This document shows, one piece after another, positions 1-9,010 of a stretch of 64,000 bases of DNA. Source of the DNA: Dyella sp. M7H15-1 (GTDB taxonomy: Bacteria; Pseudomonadota; Gammaproteobacteria; Xanthomonadales; Rhodanobacteraceae); assembly GCF_004114615.1 (NCBI RefSeq), contig NZ_CP035300.1:868001-932000 (forward strand). Direction: 5' to 3'. Each line of letters opens with the position of its first letter. Position 1 is the first letter of the stretch. The notes beneath the pieces are model-generated. The model did not search any database. It was not told the DNA's origin and was given only the letters and a program-made list of their open reading frames with translations. Both the position numbers and the translations under genes were made by a program.

Positions 1-198
1 ATTCCACGGGCGCGGGCGTTGACCCGTGCGCCGATCCTGCTGCGCTGCGATTCGGGTTTCGACAGCGAGCGCATGTTCGTCACCGCCGCGAGATATGCGG
101 TTGCACGCAAGCAGGGAAATGCTCCCGGCGATGCCTGCAAGCGTCGGTGTAAAAGGCCGCCCGTTGCAGTGAGTGATTTTTTTCCTGGCATCAGATAG
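1..198 (+). pseudogene. Transposase fragment (DDE type), 5' end outside window
   Basis: The frame is open from base 1 to a TAG at 196-198 (65 residues). It holds RAPILLRCDSGFDSERM, which resembles the region around the second catalytic aspartate (an R-x-DSGF pattern) of IS1380/IS4-like DDE transposases. The residues after that motif do not continue like a transposase, so the fragment appears cut off and fused to unrelated sequence. No terminal inverted repeat is visible on this side. The family assignment rests on one short motif and is weak. Bases 199-294, up to the next gene, show nothing recognisable. Confidence 0.35.
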
Positions 199-294
199 CT
201 GAGTGCGGCAGCATCATCGTGCTGATTGCTTCCTTGAACTGCCAAGCGGAATCGTGCTGAGGAGAGGTCACGGAATCAGGTTTCTACCCATACA

Positions 295-1821
295 CTACAA
301 ACCTGTTGAGACTTTCCGCTGCGCGCTACTCGGATAAGGGAACAGCTTGATCAGCGGCACCGAAATGCCATCGTCACCAACAACACGACAATGCGTGCGA
401 TCCAGTTCGCGCGGATCGTCCACGCCGCAACTGTGCGCAATAATCCCTACTTCGTGCATCACGTTCTTTGCATAGTGCGCCACGCGCTCGCTCTTGTCCG
501 TCACCACCAGGCCGCGCTGCAGACGCGGATTTTGCGTGGTAATGCCGGTAGGACAGGTATTGCGGCTGCATTGCAGCGATTGAATGCAACCTAGCGCCAA
601 CATGAAGCCGCGTGCGGAATTGACAAAATCCGCACCCATCGATAACGCCCAGGCCACGTCATACGCCGTGATGCACTTGCCTGAGCAGATCACCTTGATG
701 CGCTCGCGCATGCCCTTCTCGATCAGCGTATTGACCAATGCGGGCAAGGCCTCGTGCAAAGGCAGGCCGACGCCTTCCATCAGGGTTTGAGGCGCCGCGC
801 CCGTACCCCCTTCGGAACCGTCGACAATGATGAAATCGGGCGCGCTTTCGATGCCGCGCTTGTCAACCTCGTCGCACAGCTCCTCGATCCATGTCATGTC
901 ACCGAACACGGCCTTGAAGCCGGTCGGTTTGCCAGTAAGGAGGCGAATGTGCTGGATCGAATCCATCAACTGCGAAACATTGGCGATATCCAGGTGGCGA
1001 TTCGGGCTTTGCGAATCCTGGCCCACCGGAATACCACGGATTTCCGCAATTTCCGGCGTGACCTTAATGGCAGGCAGCAAACCGCCCATGCCCGGTTTGG
1101 CGCCTTGCCCAAGCTTGATGCTGATCATCTTCACCTGCTTGTGCGCGCAGATCGCCAGCAGCTTCTGGTCATCCAGCTTGCCATCCGGCGTGCGCACACC
1201 GTATTTGGCGGTGCCGATCTCGAAGATGATGTCGCAACCGCCTTCCAGGTGATAGGGCGCCAAACCGCCTTCGCCGGTATCCATCCAGATACCCGCCTTG
1301 GCTGCGCCGATCGAAAGTGCGCGTACTGCCGGTGCAGACAGCGCGCCGAAGCTCATGGCCGAGATATTGAAGAACGACGCGTGATCGTACGGCTCACGCG
1401 CATACGGCCCCAGGCGCACGGGCTTGGGCTGGACGTGATGATCGCCCAGTGACGGGAATGCCGCATTGACGAAGAACGGCACACCTTCCCCACGCAGATC
1501 GCGTGTGGAGCCAAACGAATTGGTGTTCTCCGTGTTCTTGGCCGCGCGATACACCCACATGCGCTGCGCACGGTTGAACGGCAATTCTTCACGGTCGCTG
1601 GAATACAGGTACTGGCGGAAGAATTCGCCCAGATGCAGGAACCAGTAGCGAAAATGCCCAACAACCGGGTAATTGCGCAGCACCGAGTTATGCGTCTGGT
1701 TGCGGTCCACTACCCAGACCACTATGAGGACAAGCATGGCCATCACCAGCAGCATCACAAACAGCAATGCGAACGTTTCTACCAACACGACCAGCCAATG
1801 CGAAAAACCTGTTGATTCCAT
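295..1821 (-). CDS. FMN-binding glutamate synthase-family protein, membrane-anchored
   Basis: A 508-residue protein with the central FMN-binding glutamate synthase domain (about residues 140-450) and no amidotransferase domain. The [3Fe-4S] pattern C-x5-C-x4-C is intact at C412, C418 and C423. The motif DGSEGGTGAAP near 334-344 is typical of the FMN/2-oxoglutarate barrel. One long hydrophobic segment at residues 9-38 suggests a membrane anchor, as in the stand-alone GltB2-like family. The start ATG has GGAG eight bases upstream. Substrate and electron partner cannot be told from sequence; members of this family are annotated as glutamate synthase-like without proof of GOGAT activity. It lies 80 bp downstream of purT on the same strand. 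Confidence 0.88.
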   Translation of the reverse strand: MESTGFSHWLVVLVETFALLFVMLLVMAMLVLIVVWVVDRNQTHNSVLRNYPVVGHFRYWFLHLGEFFRQYLYSSDREELPFNRAQRMWVYRAAKNTENTNSFGSTRDLRGEGVPFFVNAAFPSLGDHHVQPKPVRLGPYAREPYDHASFFNISAMSFGALSAPAVRALSIGAAKAGIWMDTGEGGLAPYHLEGGCDIIFEIGTAKYGVRTPDGKLDDQKLLAICAHKQVKMISIKLGQGAKPGMGGLLPAIKVTPEIAEIRGIPVGQDSQSPNRHLDIANVSQLMDSIQHIRLLTGKPTGFKAVFGDMTWIEELCDEVDKRGIESAPDFIIVDGSEGGTGAAPQTLMEGVGLPLHEALPALVNTLIEKGMRERIKVICSGKCITAYDVAWALSMGADFVNSARGFMLALGCIQSLQCSRNTCPTGITTQNPRLQRGLVVTDKSERVAHYAKNVMHEVGIIAHSCGVDDPRELDRTHCRVVGDDGISVPLIKLFPYPSSAQRKVSTGL

Positions 1822-1901
1822 CCTTGCTCTCCGTCTACCTGCGGCTGTCGCCGTAACGATCTAGGTACGTGTATGCAGCACCGACTGCCGCAGTATGGAT
1901 C

Positions 1902-3083
1902 TTACAACTCCGTGCGAACGGCCTTTGCAGCACGAATTGCCTTGGCCTTGGCTGCCTCGACATCCCTATCGCGTGCCAAAGTTACCGCCATGCGACGACG
2001 CCCCTTCACCTGCGGTTTGCCGAAGATGCGCAATTGGGTATCCGGTTCCGCTAGTGCTTCGGCGATGCCGTGATAGCGCGGCGCGCGCCCCTCCCCTTCC
2101 ACCAACACAGCACACGAAGCCGAAGGCCCGTACTGGTGAATGACCGGAATCGGCAGCCCCAGGATAGCCCGTGCATGCAGGGCGAACTCAGAGAGTTCCT
2201 GCGAGATCAACGTCACCAGTCCGGTGTCATGCGGGCGGGGGCTAACCTCGGAAAAGATGATGCCGTCACCCTTCACAAAGAACTCCACGCCAAACACGCC
2301 CCAGCCGCCCAAGGCGCCGGTAATCGCTTCGGCCTGATGCTGCGCTTCTTTCAGCGCGGCCTCGCTCATCGGTTGCGGCTGCCAGGATTCGCGGTAATCG
2401 CCGTCTTCCTGACGATGCCCGATCGGGGCGCAGAAGCTGATGCCGTTTTTGTGTCGGATGGTAAGCAGGGTGATCTCATCGTCGAACGGCACGAAGCCTT
2501 CCACGATCACCCGACCTTTACCGGCGCGGCCACCGGATTGGGCGTAATCCCACGCTTCCTGCACGCCGGATGCATCCCGCACGATGCTCTGCCCCTTGCC
2601 CGACGAACTCATCACCGGCTTGATGACGAAGGGGTAACCGATGGCCGCCACGGCCTTCTGATATTCCGCCTGACTGTCGCAAAAACGATAGGATGACGTG
2701 GGTAGACCAAGCTCCTCGGCCGCCAGCCGGCGGATACCCTCGCGGTTCATGGTCAGCCAGGTGGCGCGTGCGGTCGGGACCACCCGCAAGCCTGCTTTTT
2801 CCAGCTCGATCAGGGTGGGTGTATGGATCGCCTCGATTTCTGGCACGACCAAATCGGGCTTTTCCTGTTCGATCAGCGCACGCAACGCTGTGCCGTCCAG
2901 CATGTCGAGCACATGACTGCGATGCGCCACCTGCATGGCCGGCGCATGGGCATAGCGATCCACCGCTACCACCTCTACCGCATAGCGTTGCAATTCGATC
3001 GCGACCTCCTTGCCTAGCTCACCCGCCCCCAGCAGTAAAACCTTCAGCGCATGGTCGGAATGGGGCGTGCCAAACGGCTTCAT
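1902..3083 (-). CDS. purT: Formate-dependent phosphoribosylglycinamide formyltransferase PurT
   Basis: PurT makes formyl-GAR from GAR, formate and ATP in purine synthesis, bypassing the folate-dependent PurN step. The protein is 393 residues (E. coli PurT is 392) and starts MKPFGTPHS. It has the N-terminal nucleotide-binding loop GAGELGKEV, a central ATP-grasp fold with [15 protein letters not shown], and the C-terminal segment ending in the KxxGRRRMAV region. The frame is open for 80 further codons upstream, but this ATG is preceded by GGAG at six bases and matches family length, so the longer frame is rejected. It is divergent from the SCO gene across about 200 bp with no confident promoter. 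Confidence 0.95.
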   Translation of the reverse strand: MKPFGTPHSDHALKVLLLGAGELGKEVAIELQRYAVEVVAVDRYAHAPAMQVAHRSHVLDMLDGTALRALIEQEKPDLVVPEIEAIHTPTLIELEKAGLRVVPTARATWLTMNREGIRRLAAEELGLPTSSYRFCDSQAEYQKAVAAIGYPFVIKPVMSSSGKGQSIVRDASGVQEAWDYAQSGGRAGKGRVIVEGFVPFDDEITLLTIRHKNGISFCAPIGHRQEDGDYRESWQPQPMSEAALKEAQHQAEAITGALGGWGVFGVEFFVKGDGIIFSEVSPRPHDTGLVTLISQELSEFALHARAILGLPIPVIHQYGPSASCAVLVEGEGRAPRYHGIAEALAEPDTQLRIFGKPQVKGRRRMAVTLARDRDVEAAKAKAIRAAKAVRTEL

Positions 3084-3280
3084 CGCGATCTCCGGTAAAA
3101 GCACCATTCTACTGCTGGAAGGTTGCCGCACCGCAGATTGACGCTGACAACGATAATCCCAGCGCCAGCCAGCCATCACGCACTCGGGCAAGTTGTTGCA
3201 TAAAAACGGTTTCCTGTTGCGAAAGCGCGAAGCGGGGTACGCGTGGCGTATGCTGGGCAGGATTTCTACAGGATTTTTGC

Positions 3281-3895
3281 ATGAAGCTGTCATGTCTCGT
3301 CCGCCTGGCTGCCCTGTCAACACTGTTCACGATAGGTTTACTGCTAAGTGCCTGCCATCAGGACAAGCAGCAACCGTGGCAATTGACCGATATCTCCGGA
3401 CATATGCCGGACCTGTCTTTCCGCCTCACCGATGATCAGGGCAAGGCGGTTACCGCGGCCGATTATCATGGCAAGGTCGCCCTGCTCTACTTCGGCTACA
3501 CCCATTGTCCCGATGTGTGCCCGCTGACGTTGGCGCACCTGCATGTCGTGATGCAGCAACTTGGCAAACAGGCTGATGATGTACGCATCCTTTTCGTCAG
3601 CGTCGATCCAATCCGCGATACACCGGCCGTACTGCACGATTACGTGCGCGCTTTCGATCCACATGCTGTTGGCCTGACCGGTTCGCCGGCCGATATCGAA
3701 ACCCTAAGCAAGCGTTATCGCGCGGCGTTCACTCGCGAACCCGGCAAGGCCGACGGCAGCTACGATGTTAGTCACAGTTCCGGCATCTACGTGTTTGATG
3801 GTGACGGCAAAGCTCGGCTACTGGCCACGCCCACCGATGCTCGGGACAAGCTGGTGCATGATCTGCATCGGTTGTTGGTGCCAGGGAGTACATGA
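3281..3895 (+). CDS. SCO1/SenC-family copper chaperone lipoprotein
   Basis: SCO proteins deliver copper to the CuA site of cytochrome c oxidase or act as thiol reductases. This one is 204 residues. It has a lipoprotein signal with lipobox LLSAC (C25), a thioredoxin-like fold, the copper-binding pair C76/C80 in HCPDVCP, and the conserved downstream histidine in DVSHSSG. The start was chosen at MKLSCLVRL because AGGA lies just upstream and the signal peptide begins there; the frame is open much further upstream but gives no signal peptide. The stop overlaps the start of the PCu(A)C gene (ATGA), so the two are almost certainly cotranslated. Confidence 0.92.
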   Translation: MKLSCLVRLAALSTLFTIGLLLSACHQDKQQPWQLTDISGHMPDLSFRLTDDQGKAVTAADYHGKVALLYFGYTHCPDVCPLTLAHLHVVMQQLGKQADDVRILFVSVDPIRDTPAVLHDYVRAFDPHAVGLTGSPADIETLSKRYRAAFTREPGKADGSYDVSHSSGIYVFDGDGKARLLATPTDARDKLVHDLHRLLVPGST

Positions 3896-4344
3896 ACATG
3901 CGATACGTAGTCTTGCTGCTGGCGACAGCCTTGCTCTCCATTGGAAACCTCCACGCATCACAAGCCGACCACGTGACGACCAGCCACGCCTGGATCCGCC
4001 TGTTGCCCGTCAAGCTTCCTGCTAGCGGCTATGTCACCTTGCAGAACCATAGCGCCACTGCCGTCACCCTCGTTTCGGCACATAGCAGCGCCTATGCCTT
4101 CGTGAGGCTGCATCAAAGCACGGTAGCAAGCAGCGGCATGAGCAACATGAGCATGGTCGCGCAACTGGATATACCCGCACAGGGCAAGGTCACGCTGGCA
4201 CCGGCTGGCTATCACCTGATGCTGGAAGATCCCCATCGCGCACTGGAGCCCGGCGATATCGTGGATATCACCCTGGATTTTTCGGATGGGAGCCAATTAC
4301 CGGTGCATTTTCTGGTACGCCCAGCCAATGCTGATTCGAATTGA
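3892..4344 (+). CDS. Periplasmic copper chaperone PCu(A)C
   Basis: A 150-residue protein of the PCu(A)C (DUF461) family, which passes Cu(I) to the oxidase CuA site together with SCO proteins. It has an N-terminal signal peptide (residues 1-22). The copper ligands fit the family pattern: a histidine in RLHQST, methionines in SGMSNMSMV, and the later H-x-M in GYHLML. It starts within the stop codon of the SCO gene and is followed by a convergent CtaG-like gene only 17 bp away. This clusters three oxidase-maturation genes, although the last is on the other strand. A second in-frame ATG lies two codons downstream. Confidence 0.9.
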   Translation: MNMRYVVLLLATALLSIGNLHASQADHVTTSHAWIRLLPVKLPASGYVTLQNHSATAVTLVSAHSSAYAFVRLHQSTVASSGMSNMSMVAQLDIPAQGKVTLAPAGYHLMLEDPHRALEPGDIVDITLDFSDGSQLPVHFLVRPANADSN

Positions 4345-4361
4345 GAGCCTGCTGCACGTCA

Positions 4362-5234
4362 TCAACCACTGCCGACGGAAACAGCTTTCGCCGCAGACTG
4401 CCGCGTAAGCAACTGGCGGCGAAGGCGACCAGTACGCGATAACCGAAGCCATTGGCGCATCGCCAGCAGGCCGCCAACGGTTTCAATGGTGGCGGCAGGC
4501 ACCCAGATGATGATGCCGCCAATCAACTGCCCGGTGAACACGTTGAACTGGAACGCGCGCCCGCAGATTTCGAAAATGGGATACAGGTCAGTCTTGGAGA
4601 AAGTAATGATGGCGCCAGCCAGAATCTGCGGCGCCATGGTGATGCCGGGTGACAACACGCGCAGTCCCGGCAGCATGCGCCCTGGTGGGCGCGGTCTATG
4701 ATCAAGGATCAGCCACCAGTAGATGAAGCCGCTGACGATCATCGACCAGTTCATGAAGCGGTACACGCGCCAGTCGAGCATGGCCAGCGTCTGCATGGGA
4801 GTGATCAGCCAGATCAGGACGAAGACCACAAACAGCACTGTCGCCACCGCCGGATTCAGCAGCACAGCGCTGATCAGCCGCCATGGCCAACTACGTAACG
4901 CAGGGCGAAGCACGCGCACCCGCACGTTGAGCGGCAAACCTGCCCGCAATACCGATCTCGGATAAGACGCGACGATCACCAACGGCGCCAAATGGTGCAA
5001 CAGCAACTGTTGGATACGGTGCATGAAGAATTCATGCTCCGCATAGAAATCGAAATAGGTCTGCAGGCTCAGATAGACCACCACCATGCCGGTCCAGAAT
5101 GCCAGCCGTCGGCCAAAGCTCACCGGTAACCGGTGGCAACCGCGCCAATACAGCACGCACGCGGTGAGGAAGCTCGCAAGGAATACCCACGAGAATTCCC
5201 AGGGCACCATCCATTTTAGCAACGCGGCAATCAT
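4362..5234 (-). CDS. CtaG_caa3-type cytochrome c oxidase assembly membrane protein
   Basis: A polytopic membrane protein of 290 residues from the start MIAALLKWMVPWEFS, with about seven hydrophobic segments. It has the conserved HxxxH-like stretches of the caa3 CtaG family (EHEFFMHRIQQLLLHHLAP and ILDHRPRPPG). The family is linked to oxidase assembly and copper handling, which fits the neighbouring SCO and PCu(A)C genes. The start is uncertain: the frame remains open to 5354, inside the upstream gene, and an ATG at 5306 lies right after that gene's stop. The chosen ATG gives the usual WxVPWEFS N-terminus, although its GAGGGG is a rather distant ribosome site. Confidence 0.85.
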   Translation of the reverse strand: MIAALLKWMVPWEFSWVFLASFLTACVLYWRGCHRLPVSFGRRLAFWTGMVVVYLSLQTYFDFYAEHEFFMHRIQQLLLHHLAPLVIVASYPRSVLRAGLPLNVRVRVLRPALRSWPWRLISAVLLNPAVATVLFVVFVLIWLITPMQTLAMLDWRVYRFMNWSMIVSGFIYWWLILDHRPRPPGRMLPGLRVLSPGITMAPQILAGAIITFSKTDLYPIFEICGRAFQFNVFTGQLIGGIIIWVPAATIETVGGLLAMRQWLRLSRTGRLRRQLLTRQSAAKAVSVGSG

Positions 5235-5310
5235 CGACCCGACACACCCCTCAGCAGCAACGGCAACCCAACTTAGTTCATCAAATGAGTAGGGCGTGAG
5301 CCCCATGACA

Positions 5311-7233
5311 CTAGGCCCGCTGACGCCGATTGCGTCGCGTGCGGCGCCAGCCATAAAGCAAGCCGATGATGGTGATCAGCAACGGTAGCACCACGATATT
5401 GATCACCTTCAACCGCGTTCCCAGCGCATCGATTTCGGCGTTGAGTTGGTGCTGCACGTCGCGCAACTCTTTGCTGATGGCAAGCTGGCGCCGTAGGAAC
5501 TGCTCGATCTCCTGCTTCTGCTCGGCATTGGTGGACGTGTCGCGATCGCCTTTTACCGGCTGCAATTCGCTCAAGCGCAGCTTGGTGTCCGCCAGCTCGC
5601 TTTCCAACTCCTGTTTCTTTTGCAGGAATTTGCGATCAGCCGCATGTCGCAACGCATCCACGCGCGTGAACGATCGCTGCGAACTGGAGCGACCGCGAAT
5701 GGAAAGCAGCGTCGACGAACCACTAAGGCTGTCGACCAGGTTGTTGATGAAATCGCCGTTGTTGGCAAATGCGCTGAGCAAGGGCTGGCCCAGGAAGTTT
5801 TGCGTTTCCACCCACAGGCGATCGGTCAGCAGGTCGGTATCCGCCACCAGGATCACTTCCGCATTCGCTGGCGACTCCGCCAAATGTCCTGGTCGCCTGG
5901 CCCATTCCGGGAAAGCACTGACGAACGGTCCGCGCAACCGCGCCGCAATCACATAGTTCTGGTTCTGCGGCTGATACCCCTGCAATAGGGTCGAGGGGTT
6001 GTTGCTCGCATCGATCACCCGCTGGGTGGGCACCACTTCGGCGTCTGCGCTGCTTTGCATCAGTGGAACCAGGCGCGTGCTTGCATTCGGTAGCAGATCG
6101 AAGTGACCTGTGGTGGAAACATTGACGCGTTGCAGGCTTGCCGTGACGACATCGTCGCGATTGAGCTCCTGCGTTCCCAAGCCCAACATGGCCGGGTGCG
6201 CGAGATTCGTACCGGCCAGCTCGATCTGCAGCGCGCGGCCACGATCGAGCACGATCTGGTCGGGGTTATACGCCACGCCCCAGTCAGCAAACAAACGCGG
6301 CAGGTTGGAGCTGTGGTTATTGGTGCCAGCCAGCGCGTCCTGGGACAACGAGGTGGGATCGGATTCTGCAAAAGGATCGACGAATACCACCAAATGCCCG
6401 CCGCCAAGCACGTACTGATCGAGCGCATATTGCGCATCGTTCGACAGATTCTTGGGATGGATCAGCAACAGCACCTGGATGCGCTTGTCGATCTTCTTGA
6501 GTTTGCTCGCATCCAGCGTTTCCACATCGAACAACTGCTGCAACTGTTGCATCATCGCCCACGGCGCCGTGCCCTGAAGCGGGTCGCCCATCACTGGCAA
6601 ATTGGCGATCAGGCCGATGCGCGGTTTTTCCGGCTCGTTGAGCTGATACAGCAGCTTGGCGATGTCGTATTCCAAAAAGGTCTCTCGGAGCAGATCGAAG
6701 AACGGAATCGCCAGGGTCCGATCGACCCTCTTCGAGCTTTTGTCATCCGGCGTATCCGCATTGACATCCGAAGTCACGTCGCTGTTCGACGGTCGGGTGG
6801 ACCCGACCAGGCCAAAGAAAATACGCTCGCCGTTGCTGCCGCCACTCATCGGCGTAAGGCCGTTACCCTCGGCACTCGCTTCATCATCGGAATACGGCAC
6901 CGGGTCGACGATCTGCAGACGGATGTGCCCGTGCGAACGGGCCACCATTTCCTGCAGCATTTCCGCCACGCGCTGCTCGTAGCTGCGCAATTGTGGCAGG
7001 TCCTTGGTGGCATGCTGGGAAAAGTACAAGGTGAGCCACAGCGGCCGATGCGCGCTGTCGATGATCTGTCGCGTTCCTGGCGACAGCGTGTAGAGCCCGT
7101 CGGTGGTGAGATCGAATCGTTCCGGCGCCAGCCAGCGGCTGGTGACCAGGGCAAGGCTGCAGTAGGCGATGATCAGCGCGATCAGTGCGCCAAACAGGAT
7201 GGTGCGTCGACGCAAAGTGAGACGTACCATCAT
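5311..7233 (-). CDS. GldG-like ABC exporter auxiliary protein
   Basis: A 640-residue protein with one N-terminal membrane segment (about residues 8-30), a large extracytoplasmic region of the GldG/ABC_transp_aux type, a predicted coiled coil near the C-terminus (KKQELESELADTKLRLSEL), and a final membrane segment followed by a basic tail (GWRRTRRNRRQRA). Start and permease stop overlap as TGATG, so this is the last gene of a three-gene ABC operon: ATPase, permease, auxiliary protein. In Bacteroidetes the homologous trio supports gliding. In proteobacteria the transported substrate is unknown, so no role beyond export or envelope function is proposed. Confidence 0.85.
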   Translation of the reverse strand: MMVRLTLRRRTILFGALIALIIAYCSLALVTSRWLAPERFDLTTDGLYTLSPGTRQIIDSAHRPLWLTLYFSQHATKDLPQLRSYEQRVAEMLQEMVARSHGHIRLQIVDPVPYSDDEASAEGNGLTPMSGGSNGERIFFGLVGSTRPSNSDVTSDVNADTPDDKSSKRVDRTLAIPFFDLLRETFLEYDIAKLLYQLNEPEKPRIGLIANLPVMGDPLQGTAPWAMMQQLQQLFDVETLDASKLKKIDKRIQVLLLIHPKNLSNDAQYALDQYVLGGGHLVVFVDPFAESDPTSLSQDALAGTNNHSSNLPRLFADWGVAYNPDQIVLDRGRALQIELAGTNLAHPAMLGLGTQELNRDDVVTASLQRVNVSTTGHFDLLPNASTRLVPLMQSSADAEVVPTQRVIDASNNPSTLLQGYQPQNQNYVIAARLRGPFVSAFPEWARRPGHLAESPANAEVILVADTDLLTDRLWVETQNFLGQPLLSAFANNGDFINNLVDSLSGSSTLLSIRGRSSSQRSFTRVDALRHAADRKFLQKKQELESELADTKLRLSELQPVKGDRDTSTNAEQKQEIEQFLRRQLAISKELRDVQHQLNAEIDALGTRLKVINIVVLPLLITIIGLLYGWRRTRRNRRQRA

Positions 7234-7967
7234 CAATGGTTCCGCTTCAGATCGAGCACCAGCACACCGGCGGTCAGCCAAGCGGCGATGGTGAGCACAA
7301 AGTAGATGATGTCACGCACGTCCAACACGCCACGCGCAATCGCTTCGTAGTGCCGCAGCATGGACAGATGCGCTACAGCATTGACCAGTTTGCGTGGCAG
7401 CGCGCCCTGAAAGAAATCGATGACCTCCGCTTGACCAACCAAGATCAGCAGCACACACACCACGGCGGTAAGAATGAAGGCCACCACCTGGCTGCTGGTC
7501 AACGTGGACAGGCAGGCGCCGATGGCAAGGAAAGCACCCGCCATCAACCAACTACCGATGTATCCGGCCACGATGATGCCGTTGTCGGGCGAGCCCAGGT
7601 AATTGACGGTGATCCAAATCGGAAAGGTCAGCAGCAAGGCCAGCCCGACGAAGAGCCATGCCGCCAAGAACTTGCCCAGCATGGACTGCCACAGGGTCAG
7701 GGGCAGGGTTTGCAGCAATTCCAACGTTCCTGACTTGGCCTCTTCCGCCCACATGCGCATCGACACAGCCGGCACCAGGATCAGGTATAGCCAGGGATGC
7801 ATCACGAAGAACGGTTGCAAGTCCGCAATGTTGCGATCGTAAAAATCGCCGGCATAGAACGTGAGGATGCCGACAAGCACAAGGAAGATCACCAGGAATA
7901 CGTACGCTACTGGCGTTACGAAGTAGCTGCGCAATTCGCGGCGCATCACTGCCATGGTGGGGCTCAT
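7233..7967 (-). CDS. ABC transporter permease (GldF/ABC-2 type)
   Basis: A 244-residue ABC-2 type permease with six hydrophobic segments. The family signature RMWAEEAKSGTLELLQTLP follows the second segment. It overlaps the upstream ATPase gene by ATGA and the downstream GldG-like gene by one base, so the three should be made together. The protein pairs with the ATPase to form the membrane pore of the exporter. Confidence 0.9.
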   Translation of the reverse strand: MSPTMAVMRRELRSYFVTPVAYVFLVIFLVLVGILTFYAGDFYDRNIADLQPFFVMHPWLYLILVPAVSMRMWAEEAKSGTLELLQTLPLTLWQSMLGKFLAAWLFVGLALLLTFPIWITVNYLGSPDNGIIVAGYIGSWLMAGAFLAIGACLSTLTSSQVVAFILTAVVCVLLILVGQAEVIDFFQGALPRKLVNAVAHLSMLRHYEAIARGVLDVRDIIYFVLTIAAWLTAGVLVLDLKRNH

Positions 7968-8902
7968 GGCTGCGCCTCCGTTTCGGCGCCTAGCGTAATC
8001 TGACGGAACACTTCGTCCAGACGTCCACGTTCAAGCTGGATTTCGGAGACTTCCAGCCCTTGTTGGCGCAGTAGCGATTCGACCGGCTCCAGAATCCGCT
8101 CACCAGGTTTGGGGAAGACAGTGATGCGGCCATCCAACGGATCCACTTCAATACCCGCGGCCTGCGGCAGGCGCCCAAGCATTTCCTGCGATATGCCGCT
8201 GCCTACCGCACTGAACGACACTGCGCCGTGATAGCGCGAGCGTGCTTCCAATTCAGCCGGTGTGGCATCCGCGCGCAGACGTCCGCCCGCGATGATCACC
8301 ACGCGATTGCACAGAGCATGCACTTCTTCCAGCAGATGGGTCGAAATCAGGATGGTGCGCTCGCGCGCCATCGAGTCGATCAACTGACGCACGGCATGTT
8401 TCTGATTGGGATCGAGACCGTCGGTGGGCTCATCGAGCATCAGCACCGGTGGATCGTGCACGATGGCTTGCGCAAGACCGACACGACGCCGCAGGCCTTT
8501 GGATAAGGTATCGACACTGACATTCAGTGCATCTTCGAGCTGCAATCGGCCAACCACTTCGTTGAAGCGTCGCCGACCCACATCGGACCGCAAGCCGCGC
8601 ACGCGCATGATGAAGACCAGGAATTCGCGAACTGTCATTTCGCCATAGCTCGGCGCGCCCTCCGGCAGATAGCCAAGCGCGCGCTTGGCTTTCAGCGACT
8701 GCTTGCGCACATCGTATCCGCACACTCGCGCGGTGCCGGCGGTAGGCGCGAGAAAGCCAGCGATCATGCGCATCGCCGTAGTCTTGCCTGCACCATTGGG
8801 ACCCAGCAGGCCAAGTACCTGGCCCGGTTCGGCGTAGATGCTCAACGCATCCACCGCGGTCAAATGGCCATAGCGCTTGGTGAGCGAGTCGGTTTCGATC
8901 AT
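7964..8902 (-). CDS. ABC transporter ATP-binding protein
   Basis: A 312-residue ATPase starting MIETDSLTKRYG. It has Walker A GPNGAGKTT, signature LSKGLRRRVGLAQA, Walker B VLMLDEPTDGLDP and the switch histidine in ISTHLL. After the nucleotide-binding domain comes a C-terminal domain of about 90 residues, as in GldA-type exporters. The ribosome site is weak, and the frame extends 19 codons further upstream, so the start is a family-based choice. It is the first gene of the ATPase-permease-GldG operon; the gene upstream (SRPBCC) ends at a good terminator 60 bp away. Confidence 0.9.
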   Translation of the reverse strand: MIETDSLTKRYGHLTAVDALSIYAEPGQVLGLLGPNGAGKTTAMRMIAGFLAPTAGTARVCGYDVRKQSLKAKRALGYLPEGAPSYGEMTVREFLVFIMRVRGLRSDVGRRRFNEVVGRLQLEDALNVSVDTLSKGLRRRVGLAQAIVHDPPVLMLDEPTDGLDPNQKHAVRQLIDSMARERTILISTHLLEEVHALCNRVVIIAGGRLRADATPAELEARSRYHGAVSFSAVGSGISQEMLGRLPQAAGIEVDPLDGRITVFPKPGERILEPVESLLRQQGLEVSEIQLERGRLDEVFRQITLGAETEAQP

Positions 8903-8962
8903 GTTGGTCGTGAAAAGGACTGCCCTGCAATGTACCGCATGCGATGCATCGTAGGGCAAACA

Positions 8963-8988
8963 AAAGCCCTCCGCGAAGGGAGGGCTTT
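8963..8988 (-). terminator. Rho-independent terminator after the SRPBCC gene
   Basis: A perfect 10-bp stem (8963-8972 with 8979-8988) with a six-base loop, followed on the minus strand by TTTTGTTT. It sits about 20 bp past the stop of the gene at 9011-10387, so it separates that gene from the ABC operon. Confidence 0.85.
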
Positions 8989-9010
8989 CGATAGCGTCGA
9001 TGCGCTGGAA